This document shows, piece after piece, positions 25,523-34,606 of a stretch of 64,000 nt of DNA. This stretch comes from Thiothrix litoralis (GTDB taxonomy: Bacteria; Pseudomonadota; Gammaproteobacteria; Thiotrichales; Thiotrichaceae), in contig NZ_CP072801.1 in NCBI RefSeq assembly GCF_017901135.1, positions 2,663,501 through 2,727,500 of the forward strand, given 5' to 3'. Made by a program: the position numbers and the translations under genes. The notes beneath the pieces were generated by a model that had not been told where the DNA came from, did not search any database, and saw only the letters and a list, made by a program, of their open reading frames with translations. How positions within the stretch are numbered: the first letter of the stretch is position 1; the number at the start of each line of letters is the position of its first letter.

Positions 25523-25803
25523 ACAACGGAGACTTTAGTTCTTCTCATTGCCTTGTCGCCGACTTTACACCAAGCTTTACACTCTCCATGTGAAGCTCGT
25601 CACATAAAAATAACTATAGGCTCGTTAATATTAACTATCACTGAAAAAAACACAAAGTCAGCACTATTTTTAATTATCTATGTAATGGCTTTGAGTGATA
25701 ATATAGCAATAAATACATAAATATTGATTATTGTTGTCATGAAATTAAGTTCAGGGTCAGCGTAATTTTTAGTAAAAAATTTTTTCTATTCGGGGATTTC
25801 ATC
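25523..25803. other. Divergent intergenic region between M10 protease and exopolysaccharide operon
   Basis: An AT-rich 280-bp region without a gene. It holds one perfect TGTGA-N6-TCACA palindrome (25589-25604) and a possible -10 TAATAT at 25626-25631 for the plus direction. For the minus direction TAAAGT (25567-25562) has the same distance to the palindrome. Confidence 0.6.
25589..25604. promoter_or_regulatory. CRP-type operator (TGTGA-N6-TCACA)
   Basis: TGTGAAGCTCGTCACA is a perfect palindromic core. Its centre (25596.5) is 41.5 bp from the start predicted by TAATAT at 25626-25631 on the plus strand, the class II activator position. The site is symmetric and may also serve the minus-strand protease gene. 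Confidence 0.7.
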
Positions 25804-27750
25804 ATGGATATTGGCGCTTATTTTTACAACCTGCTTACCCTGTCTCGCTGGCAAAAACGTGCTATCATGTTGGGGGCTGACGTTGTTTTGCTTTCACTAG
25901 CTGTTTGGGTTAGCTTTGCCTTACGCCTTGGAAGCTGGCAGCCCACGTTAAACGATGGGCTTTGGTTGGTTATCGTTGCGCCTCTCCTGACAATCCCGCT
26001 ATTCATAACCTTGGGATTGTACCGAGCCGTCATCCGTTTTATCGGTGGACAAGTACTCGTCGCGCTAGTACAAGGCATCACTGCCTCAACCGCTCTACTC
26101 GGCCTTTTCACCTTTTTTTTCGAGTGGGAAGGTATCCCACGCTCGATCTACCCCATTTATTGGGGAACGGCATTTTTGCTGATAGGCAGTAGCCGTTACC
26201 TGATTAGACATCACTACCAAACCACTCGGCAACGCAGCGGGCACACCCAGATTGCCATTTACGGCGCAGGCGAGTCCGGGATTCAGTTAGCAGCAGCCTT
26301 AGAAGGTATGCCCGAATACCACGTTAGTGTTTTTCTGGATGACAATCCTACCTTGCATAAAGCGGTTATCAACGGCATCCGGGTTTACCCCCCCCAAGCA
26401 TTAGCTGAATTGCTAGAACCCCTCAATATTCGCCAAGTGCTACTCGCGATGCCATCAGTGAGCCATTTACGCCGCCGGGAAATTATCCAGTCACTGGAAA
26501 CCCTACCGGTACATGTCCGCACGATCCCTGAACTCTCAGACTTGGTTTCTGGGCAGCTCTCAGTAGCAGAACTGCGTGAAATCGGCATAGATGAGTTACT
26601 AGGGCGCTCCCCCGTCGTTCCTCAAGCAGAGTTGCTCAGCAAATGCATTACCCACAACGCCGTGATGGTCACCGGAGCCGGTGGTTCGATCGGTTCGGAA
26701 CTCTGCCGCCAGATTATCCGGCTGCAACCGACACGCTTGGTATTATTTGAGTCCTCTGAATTTGCCTTATACCAGATTGAACAGGAGCTCCTCAGCCTAT
26801 GCCAGCATGAAAAGTTGAGTGTTCCGGTTATTCCCATGTTAGGGTCTGTGCAAGACTACCAACGGGTCGAAGAAGCCCTGAGCCAGCATAGCATCCATAC
26901 CCTGTACCATGCTGCTGCGTATAAGCATGTCCCCATGGTGGAACATAACCCTATCGAAGGGCTACGTAACAATGTATTCGGCACCTTGCGGGCGGCACAG
27001 GCAGCACGCGCAACGGGTGTTCGGCATTTCACCCTCATTTCTACGGACAAAGCAGTACGCCCTACCAATGTCATGGGAGCCAGCAAGCGCATGGCAGAGC
27101 TCATCCTGCAAGGGTTAGCACAAATGCCGGGCGAAACCATCTTCAGCATGGTACGTTTTGGCAATGTGTTAGGCTCTTCCGGCTCTGTTGTTCCCCTATT
27201 CCGCGAACAAATCCGCAAAGGCGGCCCGCTGACCGTGACCCATCCGGGTATTATCCGCTACTTCATGACCATACCCGAAGCGGCTCAACTCGTCATCCAA
27301 GCCGGAGCCATGGCACAGGGCGGAGAAGTGTTCGTGCTGGACATGGGGGAACCCGTGAAAATCCTTGATCTGGCAAAGCGTATGATTCACCTGTCTGGGC
27401 TGAGCATCCTGGACGAAACCAACCCCACTGGCGATATCCCCATTGTATTTTCCGGCTTGCGCCCCGGTGAAAAACTGTATGAGGAACTCCTGATTGGTGA
27501 AAACCCTCAGGACACGTCCCATCCACGCATTTTTATGGCGCGTGAAGATTGCCTGAGCTGGCAGGATGTCATGAAAATGCTGGATACTCTGGAAACGGAA
27601 TGCCGACAACGCAACCTTCCCAGCATTTTCCGCCTGCTGCACAAACATATCCACGGGTTTACACATCCGGGTAACACCCCGAATGCGCCGATGAAAAACA
27701 CCGAACGACGCGTAATACCCTTTCCCGTGAAACTGGAGGGCGTCGCCTGA
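25804..27750 (+). CDS. Membrane-bound nucleotide-sugar 4,6-dehydratase/epimerase (CapD/WbpM/PglF type)
   Basis: 648 aa. About four membrane helices lie in residues 15-130, then a CoA-binding-like Rossmann region (~140-250, IAIYGAGESGIQLA), then the catalytic extended SDR domain. NAD site TGAGGSIGSELCRQ is at ~292-305, followed by AAYKHVPMVE and STDKAVRPTNVMGASKRMAE with the Lys of the active site. It would convert a UDP-HexNAc (usually UDP-GlcNAc) to the 4-keto-6-deoxy sugar, the first step to rare amino sugars. First gene of the plus-strand exopolysaccharide operon, with a 110-bp gap and a second CRP-type promoter before cpsB. The exact sugar is not deducible. Confidence 0.9.
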   Translation: MDIGAYFYNLLTLSRWQKRAIMLGADVVLLSLAVWVSFALRLGSWQPTLNDGLWLVIVAPLLTIPLFITLGLYRAVIRFIGGQVLVALVQGITASTALLGLFTFFFEWEGIPRSIYPIYWGTAFLLIGSSRYLIRHHYQTTRQRSGHTQIAIYGAGESGIQLAAALEGMPEYHVSVFLDDNPTLHKAVINGIRVYPPQALAELLEPLNIRQVLLAMPSVSHLRRREIIQSLETLPVHVRTIPELSDLVSGQLSVAELREIGIDELLGRSPVVPQAELLSKCITHNAVMVTGAGGSIGSELCRQIIRLQPTRLVLFESSEFALYQIEQELLSLCQHEKLSVPVIPMLGSVQDYQRVEEALSQHSIHTLYHAAAYKHVPMVEHNPIEGLRNNVFGTLRAAQAARATGVRHFTLISTDKAVRPTNVMGASKRMAELILQGLAQMPGETIFSMVRFGNVLGSSGSVVPLFREQIRKGGPLTVTHPGIIRYFMTIPEAAQLVIQAGAMAQGGEVFVLDMGEPVKILDLAKRMIHLSGLSILDETNPTGDIPIVFSGLRPGEKLYEELLIGENPQDTSHPRIFMAREDCLSWQDVMKMLDTLETECRQRNLPSIFRLLHKHIHGFTHPGNTPNAPMKNTERRVIPFPVKLEGVA

Positions 27751-27785
27751 TAGCATCAAATTCATCCCCATATGCTGTCGAACAA

Positions 27786-27828
27786 TGTGACGAAGTTCAC
27801 AAAATATTGTCGACGAATGGTATATAAT
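27786..27828 (+). promoter_or_regulatory. Class II CRP-type promoter of cpsB-wza-wzc
   Basis: TGTGACGAAGTTCACA (27786-27801) is a perfect TGTGA-N6-TCACA site, and TATAAT lies at 27823-27828. With a start near 27835 the operator is centred at -41.5. No good -35 hexamer is present, as expected of a class II activator-dependent promoter. Confidence 0.8.
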
Positions 27829-27860
27829 TGACACATTACTAATATAGGTAGCTATTAATT

Positions 27861-28682
27861 ATGATTGATTTACACAGCCATATCTTACCTGCCCTGTGTG
27901 ATGGCTCCCAAAATATGGAAACCTCGCTAGAAATGGCACGTATCGCGGTGGAAGACGGGACAACACACTTGGCCTGTACACCGCATATTTATCCGGGTAT
28001 CTATCATAATTCGAGCAGCACCATTCTCCCCGCCTTGCGTGAGTTACAGACAGCTTTAGATGACCATGCCATTCCGCTCACGCTAGTGGCGGGTGCTGAT
28101 GTCCACATGGTACCCGAGGTCATGTCCGGGTTACGTCAGGGAAATATACCGACCTTGCACGGCTCGCGCTATTTCCTACTGGAACCTTCCCATCACGTAC
28201 CTGTCCCCGGTTTTCTGGAGCAAATTGATAATTTCCTGAATGCGGGTTATGTACCGCTCATTACCCACCCGGAACGGTTGCGCTGGCTGGACGATTATTA
28301 CGCTGACTTTGTAACAGCGGCTCAGAATGGTGCTTGGATACAAATCACGGCCGGTTCCATCAACGGTGAGTTTGGTGGTAACGCCAAGAAATGGGCCGAG
28401 CGCATGTTGCACGATGGCATTGTGCATATCATTGCGTCGGATGCCCACGGTATAAAACACCGTCGCCCAGCCATGTCCACCGGGGTGATCGAAGCTATCC
28501 GCCTAACGGGGGATGAGGCAGAAATTAGCCGCATGGTACAAGAGCGTCCGCAAGCCGTCCTTGACAATATTGATCCGGCGGATGTCCCCCAACCACCCGG
28601 TTTGGCTATGCCAATACCAGCAGCTATCACACACAGGGCAGTGCCTGCTCGCAAAAGCCTACTGCAACGCCTGTTCGCCTAA
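27861..28682 (+). CDS. PHP-type tyrosine-protein phosphatase (CpsB/YwqE family)
   Basis: 273 aa, full length for the family. PHP metal-binding motifs are in order: DLHSHILP at 3-10, CTPHIY at ~40, THPERL near 136, and SDAHG near 194. The enzyme removes phosphate from the tyrosine-rich tail of the Wzc-type kinase encoded two genes downstream, thereby cycling capsule assembly. The C-terminal ~40 residues are a Pro/Ala-rich extension ending in ARKSLLQRLF, possibly a tether. The gene follows its own CRP-type promoter, so phosphatase, Wza and Wzc may be induced together. Confidence 0.88.
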   Translation: MIDLHSHILPALCDGSQNMETSLEMARIAVEDGTTHLACTPHIYPGIYHNSSSTILPALRELQTALDDHAIPLTLVAGADVHMVPEVMSGLRQGNIPTLHGSRYFLLEPSHHVPVPGFLEQIDNFLNAGYVPLITHPERLRWLDDYYADFVTAAQNGAWIQITAGSINGEFGGNAKKWAERMLHDGIVHIIASDAHGIKHRRPAMSTGVIEAIRLTGDEAEISRMVQERPQAVLDNIDPADVPQPPGLAMPIPAAITHRAVPARKSLLQRLFA

Positions 28683-28716
28683 ATAGCCAAGCCATTCACG
28701 GAAAAAATGATTGATT

Positions 28717-29442
28717 ATGTTGATGAAAAAACAAAACACTGCTGATAAAACCATCCTGCTGGCCTTAGTACTCAGCAGTCTGCTATTAAGTGGTTGTAGC
28801 ACGACCCCGGCAAGCAGTGAGGATACAGCGGGCGCTGCGGCCATGGACGGCAACCTGTTTGCCAGTTTGAATGAGCTGGATTACCTTGCCCCCCAAGAAG
28901 CCTCCCGTATCACCCCGGATGACATACTCGACATCAAGGTCTTTCAGGCGGACGAACTGTCCGGCAAAGTACGGGTAGCGTCTGATGGCAATATTTCATT
29001 ACCACTGATCGGTACACTCGGCGTCGGCGGGCTGACCCCTATCGAAGCTGAAAACCGGATCAAGGGCTTATTAGGCCAAAAATACCTACAAAATCCCCAA
29101 GTAACGGTATTGGTAGAAGGCGGTTTCACCAAACAACGGGTCACAGTGGAAGGCCAAGTACAAAAACCGGGTGTTTACCCGATAGAAGGCAGCTTTACCT
29201 TGCTTCAGTCCATTGCATTAGCGGGTGGTTTGGCTGACTTGGCCTCACCCGACAGGGTAGTGTTGTTCCGCCGTAAGGGCAATCAGATGAAAGCTTACCG
29301 CCTGGATATGAACGCCATCCGCGAGGGCAAAATGCGGGATCCCTATGTGCGTGGCGATGACCGCATTGTTGCTCACCGTTCCGACAGCCGTTACTGGTTC
29401 AAGGAAGTCAAAAGTATGATTTCAGGGTTAGTCTCTTTTTAG
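28717..29442 (+). CDS. Polysaccharide export lipoprotein (Wza-like)
   Basis: About 241 aa. Lipobox LLSGC near residue 27. The Poly_export domain (DILDIKVFQADELSGKVRV) runs to PLIGTLGVGGLTPIEAE, and a SLBB domain begins VTVEGQVQKPGVYPI. The family forms the outer-membrane/periplasmic channel for Wzy-type polysaccharides. The protein is shorter than E. coli Wza, so a single SLBB domain is expected. Start choice is uncertain: ATG at 28717 or 28723, with only a weak ribosome site (GGA). The next gene, the Wzc-like kinase, is its usual partner. Confidence 0.88.
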   Translation: MLMKKQNTADKTILLALVLSSLLLSGCSTTPASSEDTAGAAAMDGNLFASLNELDYLAPQEASRITPDDILDIKVFQADELSGKVRVASDGNISLPLIGTLGVGGLTPIEAENRIKGLLGQKYLQNPQVTVLVEGGFTKQRVTVEGQVQKPGVYPIEGSFTLLQSIALAGGLADLASPDRVVLFRRKGNQMKAYRLDMNAIREGKMRDPYVRGDDRIVAHRSDSRYWFKEVKSMISGLVSF

Positions 29443-29546
29443 AAACTCATCGGGCTTTACATTAAAAACGGATTTAAAATAACATGTCATTACCAAACAT
29501 CTCTCCTGAGGGACGCAGTTTTCCTCACAAGCAGGAGCTTATTCCA

Positions 29547-31958
29547 ATGAAATCAAATAAGCTGGTGGCGCTCAACGATTATGAGCCGCCCCTGCCCGTT
29601 ACCGCCATGGAAACCGACAAGGATGACGATGAAATCGACCTGCGCCAACTGTGGCAGGTTATCCGGCGGCGCAAAAACATCGTGCTGACCCTGTTCCTGC
29701 TCACTTTTCTCGTTAGCTTGATCGTTACGCTGAGCATGACCCCGATTTATCGGGCAGGCGTCACCATGGAAATCGACACCGACGATAAGCGGGTTTTGGA
29801 CTATGACGTCGCCGCCAATGACAAAGGCTCGGCTGCGAACAGCAAGGATTTCTACCAGACCCATTACGAGTTGCTGAAAAGTCGTAACCTCGCCGATCGC
29901 GTCATCAACAGGGCGGGGCTGGAAAGCAAACTGCGCGGTAATGATGAACAACTTGCCAAGCCCTTTTATGCGGAATGGCTGGAGCAATTCAGGGGTGAGA
30001 AAGCTCAACAAGCCACGCCAGTAGCCACTGAAAGCCCATTGGCTGACCGCTTCTTGGCGAAAGTTACCGTCACGCCGGTCAAAAACTCCAAAATCGTCGG
30101 CATCTACTACGATGACCCTAACCCGGAGACCGCCGCCAGCATTGCCAATACCATTGCGGAAAGCTATATCCAGATGAATCTGGAGCGGCGAGCTAGTTCC
30201 ACCGACTACGCCAAGCGTTTCCTCGATGAACAACTGGTGCTGACCAAAAGCAAACTGGATGCGTCCGAAACCGAACTGGTTGCTTACGCCAAACAATCCA
30301 ACATCATCGACATTGACGGGAAAAACCTCACCGAACAAACCCTCTCTGGCCTCAATGTCGCGTTGGCAGAAGCGGAACGCGCACGGATTGCCGCCGAGAG
30401 CAAATACGAACAAGCCACTTCCACCCGCATGGCTTCCAAAGTGTTGGATAGCCTCACCGTGCAATCCCTCAAGCAAGCGCTGGCGAAACTGGAAGTGGAT
30501 TACCAATCAACGGGCAGTAGCGCCTCCGCTATCGATGACTCAATGGTCGACAACCTCAAACAGGAACTCGCCAAACTGGAAGCCGATTACCAGCAAAAAC
30601 TGGAAATCTACAAAGCCGACTACCCACTGATGGTACAAGCCAAACAAAAGATTAATGAAGTACAGGCACAACTCAACCAGCGTGCCGGTGCTGTCAAAAG
30701 TGGCATGAAACAAAAAATTGACGAGCTACAGGCACAACTCAAACGTGAAACGAGCAATATCCGGGAATCCTTGAAATCTGACTATTTGGAAGCCAAGCAG
30801 AAGGAAAGCCAACTACGTTCAGAATTAGGTAAACAAACCGGCGGCCTGCTGGACTTGCGTGACAAGCGCATCAGCTATAACTCGCTGCAACGCGAAGTAG
30901 AAACCAACCGCAACGTGTACGAAGGGCTGTTACAACGCATGAAAGAAGTTGGTGTCGCCAGTGGCGCAGTCACTAACAACATTTCCGTGGTCGACCCGGC
31001 CATCACCCCTTATACCGTCCACACGCCGAACAAACGCCTTAATCTGGCATTGGGCGCAGTGCTGGGGTTATTCCTTGGGGTCGTCGCAGCCTTCTTGCTC
31101 GAATTCCTCGATGACCGCATCAAAAACAAAGATGACATTGAACGGTTGTTGCACATCCCACTGCTGGGTGTTGCCCCGGCTATCGGCAAACGCGGAAATG
31201 GCACAGAATACCACATGATGACCGCCGAAAAGCCGACATCGGCGGTGGCCGAAGCCTTCCGTTCACTGCGGACTAACCTGTTGTTTGCCACCCGTACCGG
31301 CGCACCACGCCTGTTGAATGTGACCAGCGCTGGCCCCGGTGAAGGTAAAAGTAGTTCCATCATCAATCTGGCGACAGCGTTTGCCCAGGCTGGCAATCGG
31401 GTATTGTTGATCGACGCTGACTTGCGTAAACCCACCTTGCACAAGCGTTTCAAACTCGACAACAGCAAAGGCTTCGTGCATTTCCTGACCGGGCAAGAAT
31501 CGCTGGAAAACGTCACCCAAAAAACCGCCATCAACAATGTTCAGGTGATAACCTCTGGGCCTATTCCGCCCAACCCGGTAGAACTGCTGTCCAGTGAACA
31601 CCTGCGTGAACTGTCTGCTATGACAGAAACCGGGCAACTGCCTTTTGATATCGTCATGCTCGATGCACCACCGGTACTGGGGCTGGCGGATGCCCTGATC
31701 CTCGGCAACCATACCCATGCCACTTTGCTGATCACGGCCTACAGCGAAACCCGCAAGCAACCCTTGCTGGCGGCTGTTGAGCGCTTGCGCCAAGCCCGCA
31801 GCAACATTCTGGGGGTTGTCATGACCAAGGCCAAGAGCAATGCCGGGGATTCCAGCTATTACAACTACGAGTATTATTACAGCTACGGGCACGGCGACGG
31901 TGATGGCGACGGCGATGGGCGCACCCCGAAAAAGTCCCTGATCGGCAAAAAGGCGTGA
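29547..31958 (+). CDS. Wzc-like polysaccharide co-polymerase and tyrosine autokinase
   Basis: 803 aa from the ATG behind AGGAG; an ATG at 29484 has no ribosome site. A Wzz domain (DLRQLWQVIRRRKNIVLTL, first membrane helix ~35-55) is followed by a long coiled coil (~200-460) and a second helix near 500 (LNLALGAVLGLFLGVVAAFL). The BY-kinase domain has Walker A SAGPGEGKSS, Walker A' VLLIDADLRKP and Walker B IVMLDAPP. The tail has a cluster of seven Tyr (SSYYNYEYYYSY) followed by an odd GDGDGDGDG run before a basic end. It controls chain length and export; autophosphorylation is reversed by the CpsB-like phosphatase upstream. Confidence 0.92.
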   Translation: MKSNKLVALNDYEPPLPVTAMETDKDDDEIDLRQLWQVIRRRKNIVLTLFLLTFLVSLIVTLSMTPIYRAGVTMEIDTDDKRVLDYDVAANDKGSAANSKDFYQTHYELLKSRNLADRVINRAGLESKLRGNDEQLAKPFYAEWLEQFRGEKAQQATPVATESPLADRFLAKVTVTPVKNSKIVGIYYDDPNPETAASIANTIAESYIQMNLERRASSTDYAKRFLDEQLVLTKSKLDASETELVAYAKQSNIIDIDGKNLTEQTLSGLNVALAEAERARIAAESKYEQATSTRMASKVLDSLTVQSLKQALAKLEVDYQSTGSSASAIDDSMVDNLKQELAKLEADYQQKLEIYKADYPLMVQAKQKINEVQAQLNQRAGAVKSGMKQKIDELQAQLKRETSNIRESLKSDYLEAKQKESQLRSELGKQTGGLLDLRDKRISYNSLQREVETNRNVYEGLLQRMKEVGVASGAVTNNISVVDPAITPYTVHTPNKRLNLALGAVLGLFLGVVAAFLLEFLDDRIKNKDDIERLLHIPLLGVAPAIGKRGNGTEYHMMTAEKPTSAVAEAFRSLRTNLLFATRTGAPRLLNVTSAGPGEGKSSSIINLATAFAQAGNRVLLIDADLRKPTLHKRFKLDNSKGFVHFLTGQESLENVTQKTAINNVQVITSGPIPPNPVELLSSEHLRELSAMTETGQLPFDIVMLDAPPVLGLADALILGNHTHATLLITAYSETRKQPLLAAVERLRQARSNILGVVMTKAKSNAGDSSYYNYEYYYSYGHGDGDGDGDGRTPKKSLIGKKA

Positions 31959-31995
31959 TGGATGGCTAATGCTTAGCAACAAGGAGGGTGTGTAT

Positions 31996-33285
31996 ATGTG
32001 GCAACGCCTGATAATAGTGATCGTGGTTGGCCTGCTGGGTTGGCAGGCCGTGGTCATGGGCATTGCCCAAATGCAGTCGGAACGCTTGGCGGCGATTTAT
32101 GCCGGATGGGCGACACCGTGGGTGGATGCTGTGGACAGCATTCCACCCGATGCCAAGGTCAACTTGACGGCTGACGGCTGGGCATCCTTGACTGACCAAG
32201 CATTAGTTCGGGGCAATCAGACGGATGCAGAAGCTTATGCTTGGCGGGCGATTAACAGCAATATTAGCAGCGGACGAGCAGTCGCCCGGCTGCTCAATAT
32301 TCGCGATTTGCAGCACAAGATGGAAGCAGGTGATCGATTGGCAGCGCTGGCTTCCCGCCTATGGCCGATGCACAGCGATGCGTTATTACGGATTTCTGCG
32401 CACTGGATTGCGCGGGAAGACCTTAAGCAGCTTATGCCCGTGCTGAATACACTGATGACGCAAACTGGCGAATTCAACGCACAGTTATACCCTGCTCTTC
32501 ACCAATTGGCACAAGCGGAAGATGTCAACGCAACGCTCAAGCAATACGTTGCCCAAGCCCCCACTTGGTGGCCAGCGTTTTTTGCCTACTTGTGTGCCCA
32601 AGAAAAAGATTTGAGCTTGATCCGCACGTATTACCAAATCCGCCAACAAGCGGACAAACCCTTGCTAAAAAGCGAACAAATTCCCTATGTCAACCGTCTG
32701 CTTCAAGCACAACAATGGCAGCAGGCACGCACGATATGGGCGCAAACCTTGGAGCCTGAGCAACAACAATTAGCCACTGACCGGCTGTATGATGGCGGAT
32801 TTGAAGGGGAAATACACAACGAGGGCTTTGCTTGGTATTTTCGCCCCACTCCACTGGTAGCTATTGACACCGGCCTCACGGGCGGCATTGATGGGAAACG
32901 AGCCTTGCACATTGCTTTCAAAGCGCAAAAAAAACCCATCAACTTCCAGCAAGTGTGGCAGCGTTTGGTACTGCCAAGCGGGGATTACACCCTCAAACTG
33001 CGTTACCGCCTCGACAGCTTCAACACCGGTAAGGGCTTGCAGTGGCGTATCCGTTGTGACGCGGGTGATACGACGCTACTCGGTGAAAGCCAGCCGCTGA
33101 CAGGTTCAGGCAACTGGCAAGCACTGAGCGTCAATTTCAGCGTGCCTGCCCGTGACAAAGACACCCAACCCGGCGGCTGTGCCACCCAAATGCTGCGCTT
33201 GGAAGCTGCCAGCCAATATGCCCACGAGCGCCTGTTTGAAGGTGGCCTGTGGTTTGATGATGTTGAGGTTAAAGCTGTCAAATGA
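31996..33285 (+). CDS. Unrecognised exopolysaccharide-operon protein with membrane anchor and C-terminal beta domain
   Basis: 429 aa from the ATG following AAGGAGG; nine earlier codons are dropped. An N-terminal signal anchor (WQRLIIVIVVGLLGWQAVVMG) is followed by ~230 residues of helices with TPR-like spacing (EAYAWRAINSNISSGRAVARLL). From ~270 there is a beta-rich domain (YDGGFEGEIHNEGFAWYF ... GLWFDDVEV) resembling carbohydrate-binding jelly-roll modules. It is likely periplasmic, anchored in the inner membrane. It overlaps the polymerase/ligase gene by 4 bp, so a role in polymerisation or glycan handling is plausible. I do not recognise a named family. Confidence 0.7.
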   Translation: MWQRLIIVIVVGLLGWQAVVMGIAQMQSERLAAIYAGWATPWVDAVDSIPPDAKVNLTADGWASLTDQALVRGNQTDAEAYAWRAINSNISSGRAVARLLNIRDLQHKMEAGDRLAALASRLWPMHSDALLRISAHWIAREDLKQLMPVLNTLMTQTGEFNAQLYPALHQLAQAEDVNATLKQYVAQAPTWWPAFFAYLCAQEKDLSLIRTYYQIRQQADKPLLKSEQIPYVNRLLQAQQWQQARTIWAQTLEPEQQQLATDRLYDGGFEGEIHNEGFAWYFRPTPLVAIDTGLTGGIDGKRALHIAFKAQKKPINFQQVWQRLVLPSGDYTLKLRYRLDSFNTGKGLQWRIRCDAGDTTLLGESQPLTGSGNWQALSVNFSVPARDKDTQPGGCATQMLRLEAASQYAHERLFEGGLWFDDVEVKAVK

Positions 33286-34604
33286 ACCAGACAACAAATA
33301 TTTCCTTCCCCCAATGGCTGGTGTTTGGGCTAGCCTGCCTGCTGCTGGTGTTTGCCCCGCTGATTCGTGCCGGTAATACGGGCTTTGCTTTGTTGGTCAT
33401 GCAGTTACTCGGTCTTGGCATCCTGTTGGTATTAGGATGGTGGGGGCTGTACCGCCACCGTTTCCCTACAGCCGTTTGGTGGTTCCTGATCGGTAGTATC
33501 GGCTTGGTGGGGCTATACTTGGTTCCTATCCCTGAAAGCCTGTGGCGGGCATTACCCGGTCGGGCACTGTATGTGGACGTATACGACTGGTTAGGGGAAT
33601 CCGGGCAACGTGACCTGTACCTCGCGGTTTCGCTGATACCCGCCAACACCGCTTACAGCCTGATGGCGCTGCTGCCCCCATTGGGCATTTTCTTGGCCGT
33701 TGGTTGCCTGGATAAGCGCCAGCTCGTGTCTGTTGTCTACCTGTTTCTGGGAGTAGCCGCTCTCCAAGCAGGCATTGGGCTGACCCAATATTCCGCCGGA
33801 TTCAGCGACAGTGCCAGCGGTAGCTACCCCAACCGTGACCATTTTTCGGCATTCATGGCGATGGCATTCCCGCTGGCCTTTGGATTAGCGGCTTATCATG
33901 TTGGCAGACACACCAAGCACCATGAAGCGGATACTGGGGTGCTGGAACACAAGCTCAACCGGGTTTTGGTATTTGCCAGTCTTACCCTGCTGCTGCTGCT
34001 AGCCGGGATATTTTCGCGCTCGCGGGCGGGCGTTGCCTTGATGATATTAGGCATCCTGTTGTCTAGCCTGATGTTTGCCCGGCATATTGGCGGCAAACGC
34101 TCGGCAAGCTTGATGGCGACCCTAAGCACTATCGGGGGGGGCATCGCTGCCAGCATTGGCTTGATCCCTGTCCTGAACCGTTTTATGCAGGCCAACCCCG
34201 CCGATGATTTGCGCTGGTATTTGTTTGACACCAGCCTGCGGGGCATACAACAGTTTTTCCCGTTTGGTTCAGGGCCTGGTACCTTTGCTGATATTTACCG
34301 TGCCTTGCAACCACTGGGACAAACGGGCGGGTTTGTGAACAATGCCCATAATGATTATCTGGAACTGCTGTTTGACACCGGGCTGGTGGGTGGCGTGATT
34401 ATCGTCGGAATGTTGTTGCTTTACCTGTACGGCTGGTGGCAACTGCGCCAACAGGCATGGGAACAGACACGCTTCCTCAAGGCGGGGGCGGGCATCGGTA
34501 TGTTGCTAGTGCTGTTACATGCGTATGTGGACTTCAATTTCCATATCCCCGCTAATGCCCTGTTTTTTGCGTTTTTGGCTGGGTTATTTTTACGAAAGGC
34601 TTAA
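33282..34604 (+). CDS. O-antigen ligase/polymerase family membrane protein (Wzy/WaaL-like)
   Basis: 440 aa with about ten hydrophobic segments. The large periplasmic loop contains SGSYPNRDHFSAFMAM near 180 and the motif NNAHNDYLELLFDTGLVG near 350. NxAHNxYLE is the hallmark of the Wzy_C (PF04932) family. It would polymerise repeat units of the exopolysaccharide. It overlaps the previous gene by 4 bp (ATGA); the methyltransferase gene starts 2 bp after its stop. Confidence 0.88.
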   Translation: MNQTTNISFPQWLVFGLACLLLVFAPLIRAGNTGFALLVMQLLGLGILLVLGWWGLYRHRFPTAVWWFLIGSIGLVGLYLVPIPESLWRALPGRALYVDVYDWLGESGQRDLYLAVSLIPANTAYSLMALLPPLGIFLAVGCLDKRQLVSVVYLFLGVAALQAGIGLTQYSAGFSDSASGSYPNRDHFSAFMAMAFPLAFGLAAYHVGRHTKHHEADTGVLEHKLNRVLVFASLTLLLLLAGIFSRSRAGVALMILGILLSSLMFARHIGGKRSASLMATLSTIGGGIAASIGLIPVLNRFMQANPADDLRWYLFDTSLRGIQQFFPFGSGPGTFADIYRALQPLGQTGGFVNNAHNDYLELLFDTGLVGGVIIVGMLLLYLYGWWQLRQQAWEQTRFLKAGAGIGMLLVLLHAYVDFNFHIPANALFFAFLAGLFLRKA

Positions 34605-34606
34605 AC

